Shown here one piece after another: positions 1-6,788 of a stretch of DNA of 9,926 nt. The position numbers were made by a program, and so were the translations under genes. The notes under the pieces were generated by a model. The model saw only the letters and a program-made list of their open reading frames with translations. It made no database searches and was not told the origin of the DNA. Each line of letters opens with the position of its first letter. The first letter of the stretch is position 1. Source of the stretch: CBDUBH01 sp965365345. Its GTDB lineage: Bacteria; Bacteroidota; Ignavibacteria; Ignavibacteriales; SURF-24. Location of the stretch: positions 1-9,926 of the forward strand of contig CBDUBH010000111.1 in assembly GCA_965365345.1 (NCBI GenBank), written 5' to 3'.

Positions 1-876
1 TACATATTTTAAAGTAGAATAACCTCCAACCATATAACCGCCGTGTGTGTGCAAAATTGCTTTCGGTTTTCCTGTTGTTCCGGAAGTATATAAAATAAAT
101 AAAGGATCTTCCGCATCCATTACCTCAATATTACATGAATTATTCGCTATGGGAAGATTTACCAATTCATGAAGCCACATATCCCTTCCAAATTCCATAT
201 TTACATTTTCGCCAGTTCGTTTTACTACTAAAACACTTTCCACAGTAGCAGCTCTTTGCAATGCTTCATCTGCAATTTGTTTTAAGGGAACAATTTTACC
301 ACGTTGATATGCCCCATCGGCCACAATTAAAACTTTACTTTGACTGTCTTCCAATCTTTCATGAAGCGCCTCAACAGAAAATCCGCCGTAAACTACTGAA
401 TGTATCGCTCCAATCCGTGCACATGCAAGCATACCAATCATCAACTCAGGAATTCTGCCCATATACAATGTAACTCTATCTCCTTTTTGCACACCAAGAC
501 TTTTTAATACATTTGCAAATCTGCAAGTTTCTCTTCTTAATGCAAAATACGAAAATGAACGGAACTCCCCGTTTTCACCTTCCCAGATTAAAGCTAACTT
601 ATTACGCCTGAATGTTTTAGTGTGCCTATCTAAACAATTATGTACAATATTTACTTTGGCTCCCGTAAACCACTTATAAAAAGGTCTTTGAGAATCATCT
701 AAAACTTTATCCCACTTTTCAAACCATTCAAGTTCATTGGCCTCTTTTTCCCAAAATGCCTCTAAATTTTTTTCGGCAGAATTACGGAAAGATTCCCAGT
801 CTTTTACATGCGCATAATTAATTATTTCTTCGGAAGGATAAAAAACTTCTCCTGAAAGTTTCTTGGTTTTTCCCAT
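1..876 (-). CDS. acs: Acetyl-CoA synthetase (AMP-forming), N-terminal part
   Basis: This cytoplasmic enzyme activates acetate with ATP to acetyl-adenylate and then transfers it to CoA, feeding acetate into central metabolism. The 292 visible residues cover the N-terminal part of a protein normally about 650 residues long; the rest lies beyond the left edge. Seen directly: the family's N-terminal segment ending in NCLDRH (about residues 80-85), the ACARIGAIHS and GGFS stretches, and the adenylate-forming P-loop YTSGTTGKPK at residues 263-272. That loop is followed by AILHTHGGY, where many homologues have Gly rather than Ala after PK. The acetylatable catalytic lysine and CoA-binding domain are outside the window. 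The start at 876 is supported by a GAGGAG ribosome site 10-15 nt upstream. It is transcribed away from the metal locus. Propionyl-CoA synthetase is a possible alternative, because specificity residues are not visible. Confidence 0.88.
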   Translation of the reverse strand, partial: MGKTKKLSGEVFYPSEEIINYAHVKDWESFRNSAEKNLEAFWEKEANELEWFEKWDKVLDDSQRPFYKWFTGAKVNIVHNCLDRHTKTFRRNKLALIWEGENGEFRSFSYFALRRETCRFANVLKSLGVQKGDRVTLYMGRIPELMIGMLACARIGAIHSVVYGGFSVEALHERLEDSQSKVLIVADGAYQRGKIVPLKQIADEALQRAATVESVLVVKRTGENVNMEFGRDMWLHELVNLPIANNSCNIEVMDAEDPLFILYTSGTTGKPKAILHTHGGYMVGGYSTLKYV

Positions 877-899
877 AGCCGGCTCCTCAAATGATGATT

Positions 900-927
900 T
901 TTATAATAAGTTAAAAAAAATATTCAA
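900..927 (-). promoter_or_regulatory. Candidate promoter of the acetyl-CoA synthetase gene
   Basis: Read on the minus strand, TTGAAT (922-927) and TATAAA (900-905) are separated by 16 nt and lie about 24 nt before the start codon, with a GAGGAG ribosome site between. The region is very A/T rich, so chance matches are easy. The Bacteroidota-type TAnnTTTG box is not apparent. Weak candidate only. Confidence 0.3.
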
Positions 928-977
928 TAAGTAAATATTTAAGTAGTCGTTAAGTCGAAAACACAAAATTTGTAATT

Positions 978-1349
978 ATGATTTTCTTTTTTAAATTTGA
1001 TTTTATGTTTAGAACTGGAAAAACATATCGAACAATTAATATTCTGTTTCTTTTGGTTTACTTTATTTTCTTTTCGATTGGAACTTTTCATACTCATCAA
1101 TTTGAAACTTTTCCGTCTAAAAGCGATGAAGTAAATTTCTCGGTAGAAAGAATTTCAGGATTTGATCATAATGGATTTTGTTTTATTCATAATTTGATGA
1201 GTTCCTTATCATCAAATCAAAATGATTTATTTGCCGATATAACAATTTTCCCTGATAATCGGGAAATAGAAATTAATAATGATTTTAGATTTAATCTTGC
1301 TGATCATTTTAAGATAAGTTCACTCCGCGCTCCCCCTTTTTACTCCTGA
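978..1349 (+). CDS. Small exported protein with HTH motif and RAPP C-terminus
   Basis: I cannot name this 123-residue protein. A short basic stretch (R12, K15, R18) precedes one hydrophobic helix (about 20-36), which looks like a signal peptide or anchor. Next come the potential metal ligands H38-T-H40, then D63-H64 and C68-F-I-H71, and the protein ends with R117-A-P-P-F-Y-S. Small periplasmic proteins with His/Cys motifs and an RAPP or RGPP tail (DUF2946-like) often sit beside TonB-dependent metal receptors; linking this gene to them is inference from pattern and neighbourhood. Here the usual CxxC appears as CxxH. It precedes the lipoprotein and receptor genes on the same strand, 145 nt upstream, so it may share their regulation. 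No Shine-Dalgarno site precedes 978. An internal ATG at 1005 (residue 10) would give a more typical signal peptide and is an equally good start. Confidence 0.6.
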   Translation: MIFFFKFDFMFRTGKTYRTINILFLLVYFIFFSIGTFHTHQFETFPSKSDEVNFSVERISGFDHNGFCFIHNLMSSLSSNQNDLFADITIFPDNREIEINNDFRFNLADHFKISSLRAPPFYS

Positions 1350-1416
1350 CTTTACAAATTTCTCAATTTATTGATTCTATCTTTTTCAAATGGATTTAAT
1401 CTTATTTATTTAAATA

Positions 1417-1439
1417 AAATCTTTTTGATCAAAAGATTT
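1417..1439. repeat. Inverted repeat between small gene and lipoprotein gene
   Basis: Perfect 9-nt arms, AAATCTTTT (1417-1425) and AAAAGATTT (1431-1439), flank TGATC. The repeat lies 55 nt before the lipoprotein start. There is no run of T directly after the right arm, so it is not a classical terminator for the upstream gene. It could be an operator for a metal regulator or a chance product of A/T richness. It matches no Fur or Zur consensus that I can recall. Confidence 0.4.
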
Positions 1440-1494
1440 ACTATTTAAAATCTTTTAAAAAATTTTATATCATTTTAAAGTTTTGGAGTGAAAA

Positions 1495-2169
1495 ATGTTA
1501 CTCAAAAAATCAATTTTCAAATCATCATTTTTATTTTTGCTTTTAATAATTTCTGTATTCGCAGGATTTTCAGGATGCAGTGATGAAAGCGAACCTGTTA
1601 CTCCCCAATCGGAACATTTTGATCCGGAAGGATGGGTAATTAATGATGCTTCAAATGCACCGGTTTTAGTAGTTTGGCAAGGTGAAATTCAAAAAAATTG
1701 GAACGGTTTGGAAATTAGTGATACACTTTTTGCTGCCGTAAATGTTTTATCTGATCAATATTCCGTTAAATTTTTGGATGGGCAAAAAGATGTTTTAAAT
1801 GCTCCGGAAGATCCGGATCAGTCGTTCAATTGGGCAATTGAGGATACATCTAAATTGGAAATAATTCAAAATGCTCCCGGTGATTGGGCATTTTATCTTA
1901 AAGGTAAAAATGAAGGTAAAACAAATATTGAATTATTTATTATGCACGCCGGACATGTTGATGTAAGAACTCCGAAAATTCCTGTTGTGATAAACAATGA
2001 TTCTACCGGATTTGGAAAACAAATAGGTAAAAGAATTCCTTTTGAAAAAGATGAAAGGAATTACAAAAAAGCCGGCATAAATTTTCAAACCGGGAATCTG
2101 AATTTCAAATTTAATTTAGAAAATTCAATAGGATTTTTATCTGCTAAATTTCCGCTTCCGGTGGTTTAA
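1495..2169 (+). CDS. Lipoprotein partnered with a ZnuD-like TonB receptor
   Basis: This 224-residue predicted lipoprotein has a basic start (KK at 4-5), a hydrophobic helix (about 11-25) and a lipobox FSGC with the lipidated Cys at 28. An acidic, proline-containing linker (SDESEPVTP) follows. The mature part opens with H41-F-D-P-E-G, then shows an apparently all-beta fold. It contains VVWQGEI (59-65), VKFLDG (91-96) and a histidine pair M150-H-A-G-H154 followed by TPKIPVVIN (159-167). I recall similar lipoproteins beside TonB metal receptors, with a histidine-containing segment before a beta strand; the histidines H41, H151 and H154 are plausible metal ligands, but that is inference. A GGAG site at 1485-1488, 6 nt before the ATG, supports the start. 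The receptor gene begins 6 nt after its stop, so the two are almost certainly co-transcribed and translationally coupled. Probable role: surface or periplasmic accessory to metal uptake. Confidence 0.75.
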   Translation: MLLKKSIFKSSFLFLLLIISVFAGFSGCSDESEPVTPQSEHFDPEGWVINDASNAPVLVVWQGEIQKNWNGLEISDTLFAAVNVLSDQYSVKFLDGQKDVLNAPEDPDQSFNWAIEDTSKLEIIQNAPGDWAFYLKGKNEGKTNIELFIMHAGHVDVRTPKIPVVINNDSTGFGKQIGKRIPFEKDERNYKKAGINFQTGNLNFKFNLENSIGFLSAKFPLPVV

Positions 2170-2175
2170 GTAAAA

Positions 2176-4404
2176 ATGAAAACTTTATTAGATTTTAAAA
2201 ACCACATTTTACCATGGAAATCTTTTTTGATCTTGCTTTTACTTTCTCCTGCTTTCTTTGCAAATGGATTGATAAAAAGTGTGAGCGGAATTGTGATCAA
2301 TGGCGAAAATCACAAACCGCTTGAAAATGCAATTGTTCAAATTCCGGAATTAAATTTATTTGATGCCACCGATAATAAAGGAAGATTTGAGTTTAATAAA
2401 ATTCCACCGGGAGTTTACAATTTGACGGTTACTCATATCGGTTTTAAAACAGTTTCAAAAAAAATTGAAATAAAAGGAAAATCGAGTGATCTAATAATTC
2501 ATTTGTTTCCGATGGCAATTACTTCCGATGCGGTTGTAGTTACAGGTGAACATGTTAATTCCTCTTTTGATGACATTCATCAAAGTGCAAATGTTTTAAA
2601 AGGAAAAGATCTGCAAAGGGAATTGGGATTAACTTTGGCTGCAACATTGAAAAACGAAACCGGACTTTCCGTAAGATCTATGGGTCCTGCTCCGGCAAGA
2701 CCGGTTATAAGAGGTTTAAGCGGAGAAAGAGTATTAATAAGTGAAGATGGAAATAAAGTTAACGATCTCTCAGGTTCATCGCCTGATCACGCATTAACGG
2801 TTGATCCTTCAACCGCCGAAAGAATTGAAGTGCTCCGGGGTCCTAAAGTCTTAACCGAATCATCTACTACAATCGGCGGAATCGTAAATTTACTGCGAGG
2901 TGAAATTCCTGAGATTATTCCTCAAAATGTAACGGGTAATTTGGGAGCATTAGGTGAATCTGTAAATTCCGGAATTCATAATTCTTTTGCAACTGAAATT
3001 CCTATTGATCATTTTGTAATTCGAGGTGAAATCACGAGAAAATCTGCCGGAAATCTTTCAACTCCAATAGGTAAATTGCAGAACTCTGAAATCCATACTT
3101 TCGGTTACAGCACCGGATTTACTTACATAAATAAATTCGGATTTGTGGGAGCATCAGTTAGAGAATATAAATCAGATTATGGAATTCCAGGTGGATTTGT
3201 GGGAGCACATCCTTTTGGAGCAGATATTTCAATGTTTAAAAGACAAATCAACGGTAAATTAAAACTAAATTTTGAAAGTAAGATTATAACATCTTTCACG
3301 TTAGATTTTAATCGAAATTATTACAGGCATCAGGAATTTGAAAACAGCGGAGCAATTGGAGCTGAATTTAGAATTATAAATTACACATCAAAATTTAAAC
3401 TTCATCATAAGTTGAATGAAAATAATGAAGGAATAGTGGGAGCATCAGCGGAATCAAAAGATTTTAATATCGGCGGCTATGTTTTTACTCCTCCAACCAA
3501 ATCAATAAATTTTTCCGCATTTTTATATGAAAGCTTTACATTTAATAATTTTGATATTCAAACTGCAATGAGATATGAAAGCTCAAATGTTAAACCTGAA
3601 AAAGAAGATCCGGATTCGAAAATAGGGTATGTCCGGGAAAGAAATTTCAGCTCGTTTTCTGCCTCTGCTTCATTAATTTATGATTTAGGCAACGCTTTTT
3701 ATTTCGGGACAAATTTAAGCAGATCAACAAGAATTCCTTCAATAGAAGAATTATTTTCTGAAGGACCGCACTTAGCAGCTTATTCTTATGAAACGGGAAA
3801 TCCGGATTTGAATTTGGAAAAAGGATTCGGCACTGAATTTTTTGTTTATTATAAAAAGAACGGGTTCTTTTCCCTTTTGAATTTATTTTATAATGACCTT
3901 GAATATTTTATTATTCCAAGAAATACCGGAAAAATAAATTTCAGTACATTGCTGCCTGTTTTTTCTACAAGTGGAGTTCCGGCAATTTTAAAAGGAGCAG
4001 AATTTCAAGCGGAGATAAATTTTTTGAACTCATTTTTACTGAACGGAACACTAAGTTACACCGAAGGAAATTTTAAGAATGAAGATTCTCCCCTTCCGGC
4101 AATTCCGCCATTAAAGGCAATTTTTGATTTAAGATTTTCTAAATCAAAATTTCAAGTTGGATTAAATACGGAAATTGTTGCGGAACAAAATAAAGTTGAT
4201 CAATTTGAATTTCCTACAAAAGGATATGCAATTGCTGGATTTTATTTTCAATATTATTTTCCAATAGCTGGCACAATTAATAATTTAGTTTTTGGTGTTG
4301 AAAATATTTTTGATAAAGAATACAGAAATCATTTATCGAGAGTTAAATCAATAATGCCTGAGGCAGGAAGAAATTTTAAGGCTTCATGGAAATTATTTTT
4401 TTAA
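2176..4404 (+). CDS. ZnuD-type TonB-dependent outer-membrane receptor
   Basis: This is a full-length 742-residue outer-membrane receptor that would import a metal (probably zinc) using TonB energy. In order: signal peptide (about 1-30, hydrophobic FLILLLLSPAFF); carboxypeptidase-regulatory-like beta domain (about 35-112, with GVYNLTVTHIGFKTV); TonB-box-like DAVVVTGEH (118-126); plug domain (about 130-245) with RPVIRGLSGERV, SPDHALTVDP (202-211) and IEVLRGPKVL; then a beta barrel to the terminal Phe. SPDH, the KSAGN stretch (289-293), YGIPGGF (335-341), and the RIPSIEEL and YETGNPDLNLEK barrel segments resemble the zinc receptor ZnuD of Neisseria. The His-rich external loop that ZnuD carries after YGLP is absent; only H345 remains there. 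The first strand region carries the helical carboxypeptidase-type extension common in Bacteroidota. No strong ribosome site precedes the ATG, so translation is probably coupled to the lipoprotein gene. Substrate could also be copper or a metal chelate. Confidence 0.85.
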   Translation: MKTLLDFKNHILPWKSFLILLLLSPAFFANGLIKSVSGIVINGENHKPLENAIVQIPELNLFDATDNKGRFEFNKIPPGVYNLTVTHIGFKTVSKKIEIKGKSSDLIIHLFPMAITSDAVVVTGEHVNSSFDDIHQSANVLKGKDLQRELGLTLAATLKNETGLSVRSMGPAPARPVIRGLSGERVLISEDGNKVNDLSGSSPDHALTVDPSTAERIEVLRGPKVLTESSTTIGGIVNLLRGEIPEIIPQNVTGNLGALGESVNSGIHNSFATEIPIDHFVIRGEITRKSAGNLSTPIGKLQNSEIHTFGYSTGFTYINKFGFVGASVREYKSDYGIPGGFVGAHPFGADISMFKRQINGKLKLNFESKIITSFTLDFNRNYYRHQEFENSGAIGAEFRIINYTSKFKLHHKLNENNEGIVGASAESKDFNIGGYVFTPPTKSINFSAFLYESFTFNNFDIQTAMRYESSNVKPEKEDPDSKIGYVRERNFSSFSASASLIYDLGNAFYFGTNLSRSTRIPSIEELFSEGPHLAAYSYETGNPDLNLEKGFGTEFFVYYKKNGFFSLLNLFYNDLEYFIIPRNTGKINFSTLLPVFSTSGVPAILKGAEFQAEINFLNSFLLNGTLSYTEGNFKNEDSPLPAIPPLKAIFDLRFSKSKFQVGLNTEIVAEQNKVDQFEFPTKGYAIAGFYFQYYFPIAGTINNLVFGVENIFDKEYRNHLSRVKSIMPEAGRNFKASWKLFF

Positions 4405-4482
4405 TGAGTTTTGAAATTTTTTATTAATTTGTTTTAAGTTAAATATTTTTTTATTATATTTTCTTTCTAAATATTCAGCTAC

Positions 4483-4572
4483 GGAGGGGTGGGTGAGTGG
4501 CTGAAACCAACGGTTTGCTAAACCGTCGTACGGGGTAAACCTGTACCGAGGGTTCGAATCCCTCCCCCTCCG
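4483..4572 (+). tRNA. tRNA-Ser (anticodon GCU)
   Basis: The 90-nt gene folds as a class II tRNA. The acceptor stem GGAGGGG (4483-4489) pairs fully with CCCCTCC (4565-4571), with discriminator G4572 as usual for serine. The anticodon stem 4510-4514/4522-4526 encloses TTGCTAA, giving anticodon GCT at 4517-4519, which reads AGC and AGU. A long variable arm (GTACGG paired with CCTGTAC, about 4528-4546) is the serine hallmark. The T arm is GAGGG-TTCGAAT-CCCTC (4548-4564). The 3' CCA is not encoded. Confidence 0.97.
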
Positions 4573-4577
4573 CTTTT

Positions 4578-4604
4578 AAGCTTTCAATTTTGAAAGCTTT
4601 TTTT
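4578..4604 (+). terminator. Intrinsic terminator after tRNA-Ser
   Basis: The stem AAGCTTTC (4578-4585) pairs with GAAAGCTT (4592-4599) around AATTTT, followed by a run of T (4598-4604). It begins 6 nt after the tRNA and should end its transcript. Confidence 0.85.
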
Positions 4605-4927
4605 ATTTTAAATTCATAAATTCATTTCTCACTTTTGAAAAATTTTGAGTTTTATCTGGCTTTTATTTATTCCTTTCCATTTTTATAATTACTTTTCAAA
4701 AAATGAATGGAAAATTATTCGATCAGGAAATTATTGAATAAAATCCTTTAAAGTTTATCTGATATTAAAATCCTAAATCAAAACAATATGTCTAAAAATT
4801 AATCTTTAAGTAAATTCTAAAATTAAATTTCTTCTTTTCTTTTATAAAATTAAACCCTTTCATTAATCTTTCGATTATTCAAACAATATTATTACAACAC
4901 ATAATATCTTATTTAATTTGAACTTAA
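4605..4927. other. A/T-rich intergenic region before the chemotaxis gene
   Basis: No gene is visible in these 323 nt on either strand. The segment is extremely A/T rich. One weak inverted repeat is present: TTTCCATT (4674-4681) against AATGGAAA (4706-4713), separated by 24 nt. The promoter of the chemotaxis gene must lie here. I could not pick a convincing -10/-35 or sigma-54 site, and no Shine-Dalgarno site precedes 4928. Confidence 0.6.
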
Positions 4928-6631
4928 ATGGATTTCAAAATGATTTCATCAACTTTAATATATAACAGTCTTATAATGGCAATTTTATTAACTTTATCAA
5001 TCGGATTTATCTGGCTGGTAATTAGAAAAATTGCCGGGAAAGGTATAATTTCAAAACTTTCCGGAATGACGCTTTTGGCAGTGGCAATTGATTGTGAATT
5101 AGCTTTCATTTTAGGACAAATCGGAATGAGTGTTTTTAATGTGATTATTATTTTTGGTCCGGGAATTACAATTACCCTTTTGATAATTTATATGATGCAC
5201 AAAATTGTGGTTGTCCCTGTGCAAAATTTAATCGGGATCGGAAAGAATTTAGCCGTTGGAGATCTTAGTAATGATGTTCCTTACGAAAGTAATGATGAAA
5301 TCGGTGAGCTGGCTGGTGTTGTAAGAAATATCATTTCTTATCAGAGGTCTATCAGTTCATCGGCTAAAAAAATTGTAAATGGCGAAATTAATGTTGATAT
5401 AAAATCGTTATCAGAAAAAGATGAATTAAGTCAATCTTTCCATATTTTAATTTCTACATTAACGGATCTGACTTCAGAAATTAAATTATTGACAAAATCA
5501 GCTATTGAAGGAAAGCTTTCCTCCCGAGGAAATGAAACTAAATTTAACGGAAGCTTCAAAGAAATTGTTGAAGGATTAAATAAAACTTTAGATGCCGTAA
5601 TTCTTCCGGTTAAAGAAGGCAGCGATGTTTTGGAAGACATGGCTAAAGGAGATCTTTCGATAAGAGTAAAAGGTGATTATAAAGGCGATCATGAAATTAT
5701 AAAAAGAAGTATCAATCAGCTTGGTGATTCAATGAATCACGCTCTTTCAGATGTAAAAGAAGCAATTCAGGCAACAGCAAGCGCGGCAAATGAAATTTTT
5801 TCTTCATCTGAACTTATGGCTGCAGGTAATTTAGAGCAATCTCAAAAAACAAATGAAATTGCCGGTGCAATTGAGCAAATGACAACTACAATTATCGATA
5901 GCTCTCAATATGTTATAAAGGCGGCTGAAAATTCTGTTTTGGCAAGTAATACTGCAAAAGCCGGTGCACAAAAAGTTGTTGAAACTAAAAACGGAATGTT
6001 AAGAATTGTTGATTCAACAAAAATTACCGGAGCGAAGATTGCTTCTCTGGCAGGTAAGACCGAGCAAATCGGTGAAATCACTCAAGTAATTGATGATATT
6101 GCCGATCAGACAAATTTATTAGCTTTAAACGCAGCAATTGAAGCTGCACGTGCAGGCGAACAAGGACGCGGATTTGCCGTTGTAGCCGATGAAGTTAGAA
6201 AACTTGCTGAACGTACAACAAAAGCAACTAAGGAAATTGCTGATACAATTAAGGCAATTCAGGATGAAGCAAAAGAGGCAGACAGTTCAATGGCAACCGC
6301 AAAAATAGCAGTTGAAAATGGGATGAAATTAACTGAGGAAGTTGCTGTTGCATTAAACAGCATTCTAAATGTAAATCAGGTTGTTTCAGATATAGTTGCG
6401 CAAGTTGCCTCTTCAAGTGAGGAACAATCTTCAGGTGCTGAGGAAATCAGTAAAAACATTGAACTTATATCAAATGTTACTGAACAAAACGCACAAGGCT
6501 CAGGACAAATTGCAAAAGCTGCGGAAGATTTGAATAGATTGACACATGATCTGAAAATTTTAATTGAACAATTTAAACTCGAAACCGCAACATTACCGGT
6601 TCATAAAAATATTAAAGCTTTAACTTATTAA
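4928..6631 (+). CDS. Methyl-accepting chemotaxis protein, poly-HAMP, no periplasmic sensor
   Basis: This 567-residue transducer signals through CheW/CheA to the flagellar or gliding motor. Its N-terminus has three hydrophobic segments, about 11-32, 47-66 and 68-95, separated by short loops, so there is no normal extracytoplasmic ligand domain. Four HAMP-like units follow, judged from GDL/GEI/GKL/GDL turns at 111-113, 152-154, 195-197 and 241-243, up to about 270. The signalling domain spans about 280-545. Its conserved hairpin tip is clear: DDIADQTNLLALNAAIEAARAG, then EQGRGFAVVADEVRKLAERT (residues 389-430). Glu/Gln-rich helices at about 496-506 are likely methylation sites. No C-terminal CheR-docking pentapeptide is present. 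The positive loop 33-43 (RKIAGKG..K) suggests an outside N-terminus. It stands alone between the tRNA and a convergent terminator. The stimulus is unknown; a membrane or cytoplasmic redox cue is possible. The start is uncertain because a second ATG lies at 4940. Confidence 0.9.
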   Translation: MDFKMISSTLIYNSLIMAILLTLSIGFIWLVIRKIAGKGIISKLSGMTLLAVAIDCELAFILGQIGMSVFNVIIIFGPGITITLLIIYMMHKIVVVPVQNLIGIGKNLAVGDLSNDVPYESNDEIGELAGVVRNIISYQRSISSSAKKIVNGEINVDIKSLSEKDELSQSFHILISTLTDLTSEIKLLTKSAIEGKLSSRGNETKFNGSFKEIVEGLNKTLDAVILPVKEGSDVLEDMAKGDLSIRVKGDYKGDHEIIKRSINQLGDSMNHALSDVKEAIQATASAANEIFSSSELMAAGNLEQSQKTNEIAGAIEQMTTTIIDSSQYVIKAAENSVLASNTAKAGAQKVVETKNGMLRIVDSTKITGAKIASLAGKTEQIGEITQVIDDIADQTNLLALNAAIEAARAGEQGRGFAVVADEVRKLAERTTKATKEIADTIKAIQDEAKEADSSMATAKIAVENGMKLTEEVAVALNSILNVNQVVSDIVAQVASSSEEQSSGAEEISKNIELISNVTEQNAQGSGQIAKAAEDLNRLTHDLKILIEQFKLETATLPVHKNIKALTY

Positions 6632-6732
6632 ATCGGGTTTTATTTTTCAAGAATGAAAAACATTTAAAAATCATGAATGGAATTTTTTTAAAATAGTTTC
6701 AAATGTTTTAACTTCGAGAAAGTCTATATAAA
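6632..6732. other. Short spacer after the chemotaxis gene
   Basis: No gene. It holds a 9-nt inverted repeat, AAAACATTT (6657-6665) and AAATGTTTT (6701-6709), around a 35-nt A/T-rich loop. This may form an extra 3'-end structure on the chemotaxis transcript, but it could be chance. Confidence 0.4.
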
Positions 6733-6762
6733 AAAAAGCTTCAGAATTTTCTGAAGCTTTTT
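6733..6762. terminator. Bidirectional terminator between convergent genes
   Basis: Twelve-nt arms, AAAAAGCTTCAG (6733-6744) and CTGAAGCTTTTT (6751-6762), enclose AATTTT. The right arm ends in T's for plus-strand transcripts, and the A-run from 6730 supplies U's for minus-strand transcripts. It sits between the ends of the chemotaxis gene (6631) and the sulfur operon (6789), so it probably serves both. The loop and the AAGCTT core match those of the tRNA terminator. Confidence 0.88.
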
Positions 6763-6788
6763 AAAATCCTATAGATAAAAAATGTAAA

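Noticed and set aside
261..473. Plus-strand open frame of 70 codons
   Set aside because: It lies antisense inside the acetyl-CoA synthetase gene, whose translation matches the family throughout, and encodes no recognisable domain.
877..1494. Fur or Zur box upstream of the metal locus
   Set aside because: I found no match to a consensus I know; only the 1417-1439 inverted repeat remains as a weak candidate.
4483..4604. tRNA-Ser as an integration site
   Set aside because: No integrase gene and no repeated copy of the tRNA 3' end within the window.
4924..5109. Minus-strand open frame of 61 codons
   Set aside because: Antisense to the start of the chemotaxis gene; no ribosome site and no family resemblance.
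5431..5640. Minus-strand open frame of 69 codons
   Set aside because: Antisense to the HAMP region of the chemotaxis gene; a by-product of its codon pattern.
4673..6682. Ten-base repeat ATGAATGGAA at 4703 and 6673 flanking the chemotaxis gene
   Set aside because: Too short in such A/T-rich sequence to support a mobile element; no flanking duplication or longer match.
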